This document shows, piece after piece, positions 7,943 to 16,213 of a DNA stretch of 32,734 bases. Under the pieces are notes generated by a model. It had not been told where the DNA came from. It did not search any database and worked only from the letters and a program-made list of their open reading frames with translations. Origin of the DNA: an uncultured Lachnospiraceae bacterium (lineage in GTDB: Bacteria > Bacillota > Clostridia > Lachnospirales > Lachnospiraceae). Within the stretch, counting starts at the first letter, position 1, and every line of letters begins with the position of its first letter. Made by a program: the position numbers and the translations under genes. The stretch lies in contig CADBEN010000024.1 in the NCBI GenBank assembly GCA_902793685.1, positions 1 through 32,734 of the forward strand, read 5' to 3'.

Positions 7943-8650
7943 ATGAAATATTGCCCGGACTGCGACATGGAATTCTATGACGAGGTCGAGGTCTGCACCG
8001 ACTGCGGAAAACCGCTGGTCGATAAGGACGAATACTTTAAAGAAAAAGCCGAGCGCGAGGCGGAGGAAGAACGCCGCAGAGAAGAAGCCCTCGCAAAAAT
8101 GGAAGAACTCGCCGAGCTGGAAGAAAAGACGGTCGACTCTGAACGCACCGCTGCGCGGCCGCCGCGGCCGGCTTCAGGCGTCTATGTGACCCGCACCGAA
8201 AAGTACGAGGATCTGACTTCTTCCGCTTCCGCCTTCCGTGTGGTCGGCGCGATCCTTGCGGTGCTGGCAGTCCTGAGCTGGGGCTCCGCCCTGAAGCTTC
8301 CCATCGGTATTCCGGCGAACCCGATCTTCCGCCTCATGGTCACCGCCCTTGCGATCGGTGCCATTGTGATCTCGGTCAAGACCGCCAGCGACGCAAAGAC
8401 CGTGAAGGGCCAGATCGGCGAGGAGCAGGCCGCCACCGAAAACCTGATCGCCTGGTTCGTGGAAACCTACACCGCCGACCAGGTCGATGAAGCTGTGTTC
8501 CGCGAGAACGGAAATGATCTTCAGGAGGAGGAGCTCGCGCTGAAGCGCATGAACTACATTCAGGACACCTTCATCACCACCTACGACCTGGCGGACCAGG
8601 GGTATGTGGACGCCCTCGCCGAAGAGGTCTACGCGAAGCTGTACGAGTAA
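7943..8650 (+). CDS. zinc-ribbon membrane protein of unknown function
   Basis: The 235-residue product is not a recognised enzyme. The N-terminus carries a CxxC...CxxC zinc ribbon (Cys4, Cys7, Cys18, Cys21), followed by a charged, glutamate-rich stretch likely to form a coiled coil (about residues 30-65) and a proline-containing linker. Two membrane helices follow (about 100-118 and 131-147), and then a soluble C-terminal domain of about 85 residues rich in Asp and Glu. The start was set at 7943 because GGAGG (7930-7934) lies 8 nt upstream and the zinc ribbon begins at once; an in-frame ATG at 7886 overlaps the promoter region. Cytoplasmic placement of the ribbon is inferred. It is probably monocistronic, followed by a large inverted repeat. 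Confidence 0.8.
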   Translation: MKYCPDCDMEFYDEVEVCTDCGKPLVDKDEYFKEKAEREAEEERRREEALAKMEELAELEEKTVDSERTAARPPRPASGVYVTRTEKYEDLTSSASAFRVVGAILAVLAVLSWGSALKLPIGIPANPIFRLMVTALAIGAIVISVKTASDAKTVKGQIGEEQAATENLIAWFVETYTADQVDEAVFRENGNDLQEEELALKRMNYIQDTFITTYDLADQGYVDALAEEVYAKLYE

Positions 8651-8678
8651 ACGCCGCCCCTGAAAAGAATAAATCAAG

Positions 8679-8851
8679 GCAAAAATACGAAAAGTACCTC
8701 TCAGAAAGCCTTGCCCTGCCTTTGTTTCACTGCAGATCCATCTGCGACGCGCTCCGCCCTCCATCAAACCGGGGTCGGGCTGCGCGCGCGCAGGATCTTT
8801 GTGAAACGCAGTCGGGCTGCGACGCTTTCTTCGAGGTACTTCTATTTTTGC
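8679..8851. repeat. long imperfect inverted repeat in a convergent intergenic gap
   Basis: Arms of roughly 70 bases pair in consistent order: GCAAAAATA (8679-8687) with TATTTTTGC (8843-8851); AGTACCTC (8693-8700) with GAGGTACT (8833-8840); AGAAAGC (8703-8709) with GCTTTCT (8824-8830); GTTTCAC (8724-8730) with GTGAAAC (8801-8807); AGATCC with GGATCT further in. The right arm is followed by a T run on the plus strand, so the structure may also terminate the zinc-ribbon transcript. The 11-base word GTCGGGCTGCG occurs at 8774-8784 and again at 8811-8821. No ORF is credible in this 234-nt gap. Confidence 0.7.
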
Positions 8852-8884
8852 TTTTTTTGTTCTTTTCAGTTCAGGGGGCGGCGT

Positions 8885-10075
8885 TTACTCGCTCCGGAGC
8901 GCGTCGATGGGGTTCAGCTGCGCGGCCCGCCTGGCCGGCATATATCCGAAGACCAGGCCGATGAAGACCGAGACGGAGAACGACACCACGATGGCGCTCA
9001 GTGTCGGCGGCACATCGAACTCAACGAACTGGTCCACCAGTTTGCAGATCCCGCTCCCAAGGCCGATGCCGATCAGGCCGCCGATCACGCTGGTGGTGAT
9101 CGCCTCCATGACAAACTGCTGCAGGATCACACCAGGGCGGGCGCCCAGCGCCTTGCGGATGCCGATCTCCCGGGTCCGCTCCGTGACGGAGACCAGCATG
9201 ATGTTCATGACACCGACGCCGGCCACCAGCAGGGAGATCCCCGCGATGCCGCCCAGCAGAAGGCTCATCTGCGCGATCATGCTGTTCAGGCTGTCAAGCA
9301 TGGTGCTCATCGCCGAAACCCGGTAGAGACCGTCGTTCTTATAGATGGTGTAGAGGAAATCCTCCAGCAGCGTCGTCGCGGCCTTCGTCGTCTCCGGCTC
9401 CGTATTCACGGTCGCGAACGTATAGCTGTTGGGAATTCCGGTCCGGGAAAGCTTTACCGCCACGGAATAAGGGATGAAGAGATAGTCATCCGTTCCTCCG
9501 TCCTCCAGTTTTTCGCTTGCGGAAGTCTGCCGCTCCGCAACGCCCACGACATTATAGGCATAGCCGTTGATCAGGACCGTATCCCCCACTGCTTTGTTCG
9601 CCGACCCGAAAAGCTGCACCGCCGGGTAATAGCCCAGCACGCAGACCTTCTGGCGGGAGACGATATCCGAGTAAGTCAGAAACCGCCCCGCCTCCAGATC
9701 CCGGTCCACCATGTCGATGTATTCCTCGCTCACTCCGGTGACCGTGGTGCTGTCCATGCTGTCACCGCTGTGCTTGACGCTGGCGGAGACGGTGATATTC
9801 GGCGTCATCTGGGAATAGACATCCCTGTGCTGCTCATAGAACTCATACATCTGGTCCACCGTGGCGTACCGGCTGCTCAGGTTGGTGAGCCGGACCGTGA
9901 TCTGATTCGTTCCCAGACTTGCGAACTGGGAGGTCATATATCCCATGTACCCGTTCACCAGGCTCACGAGGATGATGACGGAGGCCACACCGATGATGAT
10001 CCCGAGCATGGTGAGGAACGATCTCACCTTGTTGCTCCAGATGCTTTTAATGGCCAGTCTGAATGATTGAAGCAT
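8885..10075 (-). CDS. MacB-type ABC transporter permease
   Basis: The 396-residue product has the MacB/FtsX layout. There is one N-terminal membrane helix (SFLTMLGIIIGVASVIILVSL), a large extracytoplasmic MacB periplasmic core domain (about residues 50-265), then three membrane helices ending in GYMPARRAAQLNPIDALRSE, the typical FtsX-family C-terminus. The ERTREIGIRKALGA coupling motif contacts the ATPase. Such proteins are mechanotransmitters that push toxins, peptides or lipoproteins outward together with an adaptor. The ATG at 10075 has AAGGA just upstream and begins inside the 3' end of the ATPase gene (29-nt overlap), so translation is probably coupled. It is the last gene of the SLH-adaptor-ATPase-permease operon. 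The cargo is unknown. Confidence 0.9.
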   Translation of the reverse strand: MLQSFRLAIKSIWSNKVRSFLTMLGIIIGVASVIILVSLVNGYMGYMTSQFASLGTNQITVRLTNLSSRYATVDQMYEFYEQHRDVYSQMTPNITVSASVKHSGDSMDSTTVTGVSEEYIDMVDRDLEAGRFLTYSDIVSRQKVCVLGYYPAVQLFGSANKAVGDTVLINGYAYNVVGVAERQTSASEKLEDGGTDDYLFIPYSVAVKLSRTGIPNSYTFATVNTEPETTKAATTLLEDFLYTIYKNDGLYRVSAMSTMLDSLNSMIAQMSLLLGGIAGISLLVAGVGVMNIMLVSVTERTREIGIRKALGARPGVILQQFVMEAITTSVIGGLIGIGLGSGICKLVDQFVEFDVPPTLSAIVVSFSVSVFIGLVFGYMPARRAAQLNPIDALRSE

Positions 10076-10794
10076 ATTCCTTCGCCTCTCCGTCAAAATT
10101 GATCCTGCCGTCCGTGATCCGCACCACCCGCTTCGCCTGCACGGCGATGGAATTGTCATGGGTGATCATGATGATGGTATTTCCCTCATCGTTCAGCTCC
10201 CGGAAGAATTCCAGGATCTGCCGGCTGGTCCTCGAATCCAGCGCGCCGGTGGGCTCGTCCGCCAGCAGCAGGGGAGGGATTCCCCGCCAGCGCCCGCGCG
10301 ATGGAGACACGCTGCTGCTGTCCTCCGGAGAGCTGGTTCGGCATGTTTTTTGCCTTGTCGCCGAGGCCCACGCGCTCCAGCTGCCGGTAGGCCCGCTCTT
10401 CCCGCTCTTCCGCGGAAACATGGGCGTAGAGCAGCGGCAGCTCCACATTCTCCAGTATGTTCAGCTTCGGCAGCAGGTTGTACTGCTGGAACACGAAGCC
10501 GATCATGCGGTTCCGGATATCCGCCAGCTCGTTCTGCGTCATATCGCCCACATCCTCCCCGCCCAGCAGATAAAGTCCGCTGGTGGGCACGTCCAGGGCG
10601 CCGATGATATTCATCAGTGTGGATTTTCCCGAGCCGGATTTTCCCACGATCGAGACAAATTCCCCCATCCGGATGGTAAGGTTCACATTGTCGTTGGCCC
10701 GGACGATCTCGTCTCCCATCACATAATGCTTGCAGATGCCGCGCATCTCGATCAGAGTCTCCCCGGGCCTCAGGCGGACTGTCTTGACTGCCAT
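10047..10794 (-). CDS. MacB-type ABC transporter ATPase, apparent one-base frameshift
   Basis: The reading frame starting at ATG 10794 (GAGGAG 5 nt upstream) encodes Walker [10 protein letters not shown] (residues 51-59), Q-loop [11 protein letters not shown] and signature LSGGQQQR (155-162). It then leaves the family sequence after ALAGNP (residue 173, base 10276). The next frame takes over at once with [14 protein letters not shown] (Walker B and D-loop) and the H-loop IMITHD, ending at 10047. One extra base, the A at plus-strand 10275 inside a G-rich run, explains everything. Removing it gives a normal 248-residue LolD/MacB-like ATPase. Possible causes are a sequencing or assembly error, a true mutation, or +1 slippage at a CCC-T site. 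The gene stands between the adaptor and the permease. Confidence 0.85.
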
Positions 10795-10831
10795 AGTTCT
10801 CCTCGACTCTCTTTCCTTCTTCACGCGGCCG

Positions 10832-10914
10832 ATGCCGGCCCGCCCCGGTTCTTCTCCGCGGCCCATGCCGGCCCGCTCCGGTTCTTCTCCGCGGTCTATG
10901 CCGGTCCGCTCCGG
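10832..10914. repeat. 33-bp tandem repeat between adaptor and ATPase genes
   Basis: Units start at 10832, 10865 and 10898; the first two are 33 bases with two differences and the third is partial. The array fills most of the 122-nt gap. Since the unit is a multiple of three, the minus-strand frame upstream of the ATPase stays open and would read as an 11-residue repeat (EPERAGMGRGE). The good ribosome binding site at the ATG 10794 argues that this is untranslated spacer. Confidence 0.8.
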
Positions 10915-10916
10915 GT

Positions 10917-12731
10917 TTACCGGCCTCCGCCGCCGCTGCGGTTTCCGCTTCCGCCGGTCCGGTTTCCACCGCCGCTGCGGTTTCCGCCGTCCATGCCGCC
11001 CATGCCGCCGGGGCCGCCCATGCCGTCGGGGCCGCCCATGCCGCCCCACTGCATGTTCGTGCTGACAGTGCTCTCCTGCAGATAGACGACATCGCCGTCC
11101 GACAGTTCGCCGGAGGTGATCTGGACATAATCCTCGTTCGTCAGTCCGGTCTTGACCTGGACTGCCCGGAAGCCCGCCGGGACAGATCCCTGTGCTTCCG
11201 TGACCGTGTCATCCTTCACATAGACCCGGTTTCCGCGCATCAGCGCGTCCGTCGGCACCACGAGAGCATTTTCCGCGCTGGCAATCACGATCTCCGCGGA
11301 AACGTTCATGCCGGGCAGCAGCTTGTCCGTGGAATCCATGGTGACCACCACGGGATACGTGGATACGCCGTTGGAGACGGAGCTGGCAAGGCTGATATTC
11401 GTCACCTTTCCGCTGAAGGTCTCGCCGTCGAAGGCATCGGCCGTCACCTCGACCTTCTGCCCGATCTCGATCTTTGTGATGTCCGTCTCATCGATGGACA
11501 TTTCGAAGGTATAGGCACTCATGTCATAGATGGTCGCCAGATTCGTGGAGGAATTCTGGCCTGAATTCGAGCCGATCTTGTCCCCCACCTTATAGCTCTT
11601 CGTGATCACCTGCCCGTCAATGGGCGCGGTGATGGTGTAATTGTCGATGGTCTCGTTGGTGGAGTCGATCTTCTGCTGCGCGCTTTCCACCGAAGACTGC
11701 TGCGTATCCACTTTGTCGGAGAAGTCGTCCAGGATATCCCTGACTGAGTTGGATGCCATGGAGAAGATGGGTGTGCCCGGCGCTACGTAATCGCCCACAT
11801 GTACCAGGACCTGCACGCAGTCGACACTGCCGTCCAGATCCGCGTTCATGGTCGCGGTGTACCGCGGCTCGAAGGTTCCCTCCTCGACACAGTCAAAGCC
11901 GTTGATGTTTGCGCTGACCGAAGTATCCGTCGTCAGGCCGCCGGGATTCGCGACTTCGATCGTCACATACCGGACCAGACGTCCGCCATCCAGGACAATT
12001 TCATGTTCTCCCGTCGCAATGACGGTGCCCTGCACCTGCTCCAGCGTATCGGACAAGGTCAGCGTGGCGACGGATCCCACAGGGATAAACACGATCTCTC
12101 CGGAAAGAAAGGGGATCTGGACCTGCATGGTGGCATCGTCCGTGAGTTCCAGCAGAGCCGTGCCGTTGGAGATCTTCTGTCCGTCCACGATCCGGACTGC
12201 CGTGATAAAGCCGGCCTGCGTCGCCGTGTAGACGCCGGACCCGTACCTTGCCTGGGCTTCGGCATAGTCTTCCTTTGCCCGGGCCAGGTTCTTCTCCGCC
12301 CTTGTCAGCGAATTCCGGTTGTTCGTAAGCTGGGAATCCATACTCGAGGCATCCACCTGATAGAGCACCTGGCCCTTCGTGACCTGATCGCCCTCCTCAA
12401 AGTCCGCCGACACGATGGTTCCGGTCACCAGCGCAGTGATGGAATAGGTATCCTTGGGGGCGATGGTCCCGGTGGACGAGATTTTTTCCGTGATATCCGT
12501 CACGGAAGCCGTCCCTGTCTTTGCCTGACTCTCTGCCGCTTTCTCCGCGGCGGCCCTCTGCTGGTGCTGCGCGAAGGCATAGCCGCCTCCGCCGAGGGCC
12601 GCGAGAAGCACGCCGATTCCGACGACCCGGCGGATCAGCCTGTTCCTCGCCCTGGTCTTCTTCCGCTTCTCCGCAGCGGCGGCAGCATCGTCCGCAGGAT
12701 TCTCCGCAGTTTTCTTCGTATCTTCAGCCAT
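10917..12731 (-). CDS. MacA/HlyD-type efflux adaptor with duplicated lipoyl-coil module
   Basis: The 604-residue product has a charged cytoplasmic N-terminus, one membrane anchor (about 36-54) and an extracytoplasmic adaptor. Four biotinyl/lipoyl-like half motifs are seen near residues 97-127, 168-198, 291-325 and 365-390. A coiled-coil hairpin lies between the first pair (130-163) and another between the second pair (331-364). Beta-barrel-like stretches follow each pair (about 201-265 and 407-480), then a membrane-proximal domain to about 555. The tail 560-604 is low complexity, rich in Gly, Met, Asn and Arg. Ordinary MacA-like adaptors are around 400 residues, so the module appears duplicated. 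ATG 12731 is preferred because GAAGGTG precedes it; it lies 14 nt after the SLH gene stop. The adaptor links the ABC pump to the cell surface. Confidence 0.85.
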   Translation of the reverse strand: MAEDTKKTAENPADDAAAAAEKRKKTRARNRLIRRVVGIGVLLAALGGGGYAFAQHQQRAAAEKAAESQAKTGTASVTDITEKISSTGTIAPKDTYSITALVTGTIVSADFEEGDQVTKGQVLYQVDASSMDSQLTNNRNSLTRAEKNLARAKEDYAEAQARYGSGVYTATQAGFITAVRIVDGQKISNGTALLELTDDATMQVQIPFLSGEIVFIPVGSVATLTLSDTLEQVQGTVIATGEHEIVLDGGRLVRYVTIEVANPGGLTTDTSVSANINGFDCVEEGTFEPRYTATMNADLDGSVDCVQVLVHVGDYVAPGTPIFSMASNSVRDILDDFSDKVDTQQSSVESAQQKIDSTNETIDNYTITAPIDGQVITKSYKVGDKIGSNSGQNSSTNLATIYDMSAYTFEMSIDETDITKIEIGQKVEVTADAFDGETFSGKVTNISLASSVSNGVSTYPVVVTMDSTDKLLPGMNVSAEIVIASAENALVVPTDALMRGNRVYVKDDTVTEAQGSVPAGFRAVQVKTGLTNEDYVQITSGELSDGDVVYLQESTVSTNMQWGGMGGPDGMGGPGGMGGMDGGNRSGGGNRTGGSGNRSGGGGR

Positions 12732-12745
12732 AAAACACCTTCCCG

Positions 12746-13849
12746 TCAATACTCAACGTAATCTACGACCGTAAAGGTCCCTTCATCGTCATCGGAGTTG
12801 CCGCTGACTTCATAGATCAGGACGACTTCGTCGCCCACCTTCAGCGAACCGTATATGGAGAATGCGAATTTCATCTCGGAAGATGCCAGTCCGTAGGTGT
12901 ATCCGTCATCCAGGGTGACGGAGCTGGGCTCCAGAGTGTCGGTGTTTCTGTAATAGATCGCTTCGACAAAGCCCTTGACTACCCGCTTGTCCGCATCACT
13001 GGACTCACTCGGAGTGTAGGCCCAGATCGTATGGGTCATGCTGCTGTAGTAAAGCACAGCCATGTTGGCGCTTGCCGCCTCCAGCGCATCCTTTCCGACC
13101 GCTTCTCCGTTCAGGAAAATGCTGGCATCGTCCAGATCGAAGGGGATCGTATGGTACAGCTCGGTCCTGTCCTCCACTACCTTGGGTCCGCGGACGGCAT
13201 TGTCCGCCATTGCCAGGGCATTGATCTCTCCGTCGGAGTCGATCTCCGCGTCCAGAACGTAAGCGTACTCCGACCCGTTCTTCTGCTTCGCCTTCATCAG
13301 GTTGTAGAACAGGTTCACACAGTCGCTTTTCGTAAGGAGTGCCGCAGGATCGTTGCTGCTGATGTTCTCGTTGAGGTCGAGGTAGGCGTACTGCGCCATC
13401 CGCTTGTTGTACTGGTCCCCGTCAAAGTCTTCCGCTGTGTAGCCGAGAAGATAGAGAATGCCTTTAGCTGCCTCGTTGAGAGTGACGTACTGGGAGGGCC
13501 GGAAGTTTCCGCCGAGATATCCGGTCATCCAGCCCTTCTCCGCCGCGATGCGGATCGCCGCCGCGTACTCGTCCCCCGACTTCACGTCAGCGAAGACTGA
13601 CACGTTGCTGGTATCCGTCAGAACGCCCCGGTAAGCCGAAGCCCGCACCAGCATCCGTGCAAACTGCGCCCTGGTGACGTTGGCAGTCATTTCCCCGGTG
13701 ATCGTCATGATTCCGGAAAGGCCGATCACTTTCTTACGGTAGTCGAAGTTTGTGGATGTATTCGCCATGACCTGCATCGGCGCCATCGCTGAGATCACCG
13801 TCGCCGCAGAAAGCGCCATGCCAAGCGGCCGTACCCATCGTCTGTCCAT
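12746..13849 (-). CDS. exported SLH-domain protein
   Basis: The 367-residue product has a Sec signal peptide (residues 1-29, cleavage after VMA). It then has S-layer-homology-like repeats over about 40-190, with ARMLVRASAYRGVL, FADVKSGDEYAAAIRIAAEKGWMTGY and FRPSQYVTLNEAAKGILYLLGY; SLH domains bind secondary wall polymers. The remaining part (about 200-367) is acidic and of unknown fold, with KRVVKGFVEAIYYRN and VGDEVVLIYEVSG. The start at 13849 has GGAGG 7 nt upstream and begins the signal peptide; the frame is open for 89 further codons upstream but those residues are not protein-like. It is the first gene of the efflux operon, so it may be a wall-anchored partner of the pump. Confidence 0.85.
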   Translation of the reverse strand: MDRRWVRPLGMALSAATVISAMAPMQVMANTSTNFDYRKKVIGLSGIMTITGEMTANVTRAQFARMLVRASAYRGVLTDTSNVSVFADVKSGDEYAAAIRIAAEKGWMTGYLGGNFRPSQYVTLNEAAKGILYLLGYTAEDFDGDQYNKRMAQYAYLDLNENISSNDPAALLTKSDCVNLFYNLMKAKQKNGSEYAYVLDAEIDSDGEINALAMADNAVRGPKVVEDRTELYHTIPFDLDDASIFLNGEAVGKDALEAASANMAVLYYSSMTHTIWAYTPSESSDADKRVVKGFVEAIYYRNTDTLEPSSVTLDDGYTYGLASSEMKFAFSIYGSLKVGDEVVLIYEVSGNSDDDEGTFTVVDYVEY

Positions 13850-13943
13850 AGTTTTCCTCCGTGCTGCCCGGTTCTGCTTTGCGCCGGGCCGTATTGCGAC
13901 TATTGTACTATATATAGCGAAATAGTATAGCGATAAGAATACA

Positions 13944-13965
13944 GAAGCCCTCCGGCTTCTTTTTG
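13944..13965 (+). terminator. terminator-like hairpin upstream of the SLH gene
   Basis: AGAAGCC (13944-13950) pairs with GGCTTCT (13955-13961) around CTCC and runs into Ts on the plus strand. No plus-strand gene ends nearby, so its role is unclear; it may block antisense transcription from entering the AKR leader region. Confidence 0.45.
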
Positions 13966-13994
13966 CGCAATCATAACGGACAGGTCTTAAAATA

Positions 13995-14071
13995 GGCTGA
14001 AAGGTGACACCGGCTGAAAACCGGCTGAAAGGAAAATGAAAGGAAACTGGTCGAACGGAAACTGGCTGAAA
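13995..14071. repeat. interspersed GGCTGAAA repeats
   Basis: GGCTGAAA occurs at 13995-14002, 14012-14019, 14023-14030 and 14064-14071, mixed with GGAAACTGG-like words. The stretch lies in the 377-nt gap between the divergent SLH and AKR genes and holds no credible ORF. It could be a protein-binding array or simple low-complexity drift. Confidence 0.5.
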
Positions 14072-14148
14072 GGTGAAAACTGTATAGAAAAACAATGGAA
14101 TCTCTCCTGTATCCACCGTAAAATATAGGCAGGGATCATATTCGCAGG

Positions 14149-14202
14149 CCGTCCGCCCGCTGCAGGAAAGACCTGCGTGGGCGTCCCGGATCTGCAGGAC
14201 GG
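14149..14202 (+). promoter_or_regulatory. structured leader of the aldo/keto reductase gene
   Basis: Nested pairings can be drawn: CCGTCC (14149-14154) with GGACGG (14197-14202), GCCCGC (14155-14160) with GTGGGC (14177-14182, one wobble), and GCAGG (14162-14166) with CCTGC (14172-14176). There is no T run after it, so it is not a simple terminator. It matches no riboswitch I recognise. A TAAAAT box near 14119 could be the -10 of the promoter, but no good -35 is present. Confidence 0.35.
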
Positions 14203-14226
14203 ATTCGTAAGAAAGGAAGGTTAAAC

Positions 14227-15258
14227 ATGAAAGAGATCACCCTCGGCCGCTCCGGCCTGAAAACTGTACAGAACGCCTTCGGCGTGCTTCCCATCCAGCG
14301 GGTCCCGAAGGACCGCGCTGTCGCCATGCTGCGCAGAGCTTATGAAGGCGGGTTCCGCTTTTTCGACACCGCCCGGGATTACACGGATTCCGAAGAAAAG
14401 CTGGGCGAGGCCTTCGGCGGCATGTGGGACAAGGTGATCATTGCTTCGAAGACCCATGCCAATACTCCGGAGGGATTCCGGAAGGATCTCAGCACCACTC
14501 TGGGAAACCTGAAGGCCGACAGCATCGACCTCTACCAGTTCCACCAGGCAAAGCAGGTCTGGCGCCCGGGAGACGGAACCGGGATGTACGAATGCATGCT
14601 GGAGGCCCGGGACAAAGGACTGATCCGCCACATCGGCCTCACTTCCCATACCCGGAAGATCGCTCTGGAAGCCGCGGAGTCCGGCCTTTACGAGACCGTC
14701 CAGTTCCCCTTCAGCTACCTGAGTTCCAAAGAAGATATGGAGCTGGTGGAAGCCTGCAGGAAGAATGATGTGGGCTTTATCGCCATGAAAGGCCTGGCCG
14801 GCGGACTGATCACCCGCTCCGACGCAGCCATGGCGTTCATGTCCCGGTTTGACAATGTGCTTCCCATCTGGGGCATCCAGAGGGAGAAGGAGCTGGAGGA
14901 ATGGATCTCCTATATGGAGAACACGCCGGTCCTTGATGACGGGATGCTCGCTTTTATCGAGAAGGAAAAAGCTGAACTTGCAGGGGATTTCTGCCGTTCC
15001 TGCGGCTACTGCATGCCATGTCCCGCCGGCATCATCATCCCCCAGTGTGCCCGCATGTCCCTGCTGCTGCGCCGCATGCCCTACGCGGACTGGCTCACGG
15101 AAAAATGGCAGAAGGAAATGGAGAAGATCGATGGCTGCCTGGGCTGCGGCTCCTGCATGTCCAAGTGTCCCTACGGTCTCAACACCCCTGCCCTGCTGAA
15201 GAAAAATCTCGCGGATTACCGGAAGGTCCTCTCCGGAGAAGTCAGCATCACCAACTGA
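14227..15258 (+). CDS. aldo/keto reductase with C-terminal iron-sulfur domain
   Basis: The 343-residue product combines an AKR barrel with a ferredoxin-like tail. The AKR catalytic tetrad is visible as Asp47 (FFDTARDY), Tyr52, Lys75 (IIASKTH) and His106 (YQFHQ), so NAD(P)H-dependent carbonyl reduction is expected. The tail has cysteines at 256, 259, 262, 265 and 274, and a second set at 304, 307, 310 and 314 (CLGCGSCMSKCPYG). Its CxxCxxCxxxCP pattern is that of a 4Fe-4S cluster, so electrons may also come from or go to an iron-sulfur partner. Such AKR-ferredoxin proteins are common in anaerobic Clostridia and their substrates are mostly unknown. AAGGAAGG precedes the ATG. It is monocistronic, with a structured leader and a strong terminator. 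Confidence 0.92.
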   Translation: MKEITLGRSGLKTVQNAFGVLPIQRVPKDRAVAMLRRAYEGGFRFFDTARDYTDSEEKLGEAFGGMWDKVIIASKTHANTPEGFRKDLSTTLGNLKADSIDLYQFHQAKQVWRPGDGTGMYECMLEARDKGLIRHIGLTSHTRKIALEAAESGLYETVQFPFSYLSSKEDMELVEACRKNDVGFIAMKGLAGGLITRSDAAMAFMSRFDNVLPIWGIQREKELEEWISYMENTPVLDDGMLAFIEKEKAELAGDFCRSCGYCMPCPAGIIIPQCARMSLLLRRMPYADWLTEKWQKEMEKIDGCLGCGSCMSKCPYGLNTPALLKKNLADYRKVLSGEVSITN

Positions 15259-15291
15259 ACGCCACGGCAAAACATACCTGCGCAGCATAGA

Positions 15292-15329
15292 AAAGACCCG
15301 GAGACAGGCGAACCTGTCTCCGGGTCTTT
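15292..15329. terminator. bidirectional terminator between AKR and tpiA
   Basis: A perfect 17-bp stem (15292-15308 with 15313-15329) encloses the tetraloop CGAA. T-rich tails occur on both strands, so it can end both the plus-strand AKR transcript and the minus-strand glycolytic operon. Confidence 0.9.
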
Positions 15330-15347
15330 GTTTATCACAATACGATC

Positions 15348-16097
15348 TTACTTGTTGTAATTCACGATGGTGCCGAAGTCGGGCTTCAGCGCTGCGCCGC
15401 CGATCAGGCCGCCGTCGATGTCCGGCTCAGCCAGGAGCTCTGCGCAGTTCTTTGCGTTCATGGAGCCGCCGTACTGGATGCGGATCGCAGCTGCGGTCGC
15501 CTCGTCATAGAGACCGCAGATGGTCTCGCGGATGCCCTTGCAGACTTCCTCAGCCTGTGCGGTGGTAGCGGTCTTGCCGGTTCCGATCGCCCAGATCGGC
15601 TCATAGGCGATGACGACGCCTTTAGCCTGCTCTGCAGTCACGCCCTGGAAAGCGATCTTGATCTGCATGTTGATCCAGTCCATGGTGATGCCGGACTCTC
15701 TCTGCTCAAGAGACTCGCCGCAGCAGACGATCGGCTTGAAGCCGTGCTCAAGAAGCTTCAGGAGCTTCTTATTGATGTCCAGATCAGTCTCGCCGAAGTA
15801 GCCTCTTCTCTCAGAGTGGCCGATGATGACGTACTCGACGCCTGCATCCTTCAGCATTGCCGGGGAGATCTCTCCGGTGAATGCACCCTTCTCCTCGAAA
15901 TAGACGTTCTCAGCGCCCAGATGGACGTTGGTTCCTGCGATGGCCTGTTTGACCGGGATGATATCGATCGCCGGGACACAGTAGACGACATCGACTTCCG
16001 GATTCTGGACCAGCGGCTTCAGGGTCTCGCAAAGCGCGACTGCCTCAGTGGGGGTCATGTTCATCTTCCAGTTGCCGGCGATAATTTTCTTTCTCAT
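15348..16097 (-). CDS. tpiA: triose-phosphate isomerase
   Basis: The 249-residue product interconverts dihydroxyacetone phosphate and glyceraldehyde 3-phosphate. Catalytic residues are present: Asn9 and Lys11 in AGNWKMN, His94 in [13 protein letters not shown], and Glu166 in [15 protein letters not shown], followed by the phosphate-gripping loop 6. Length is normal for the TIM family. ATG 16097 was chosen over a GTG nine bases upstream, because the GTG is too close to the GGAG ribosome binding site and the family starts with M-R-K-K. It is the last gene of the gap-pgk-tpiA cluster, 116 nt after pgk. That spacer holds small GC-rich hairpins but no clear promoter. Confidence 0.97.
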   Translation of the reverse strand: MRKKIIAGNWKMNMTPTEAVALCETLKPLVQNPEVDVVYCVPAIDIIPVKQAIAGTNVHLGAENVYFEEKGAFTGEISPAMLKDAGVEYVIIGHSERRGYFGETDLDINKKLLKLLEHGFKPIVCCGESLEQRESGITMDWINMQIKIAFQGVTAEQAKGVVIAYEPIWAIGTGKTATTAQAEEVCKGIRETICGLYDEATAAAIRIQYGGSMNAKNCAELLAEPDIDGGLIGGAALKPDFGTIVNYNK

Positions 16098-16213
16098 TGG
16101 AATCACTCTCCTTTTTTTATAAACTTAAAAGCTGCGGTTCGCTCCGCGCTTCGCGCTTCCGCGATCCTGAAAGCATTCGGAATCCGCTGATTCGCTGCGC
16201 GAATCGCTTCTTC

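Noticed and set aside
10047-10448. Two separate ABC ATPase genes instead of one frameshifted gene
   Set aside because: Each half lacks essential motifs and the C-terminal half has no start or ribosome binding site of its own; together they give one normal-length ATPase.
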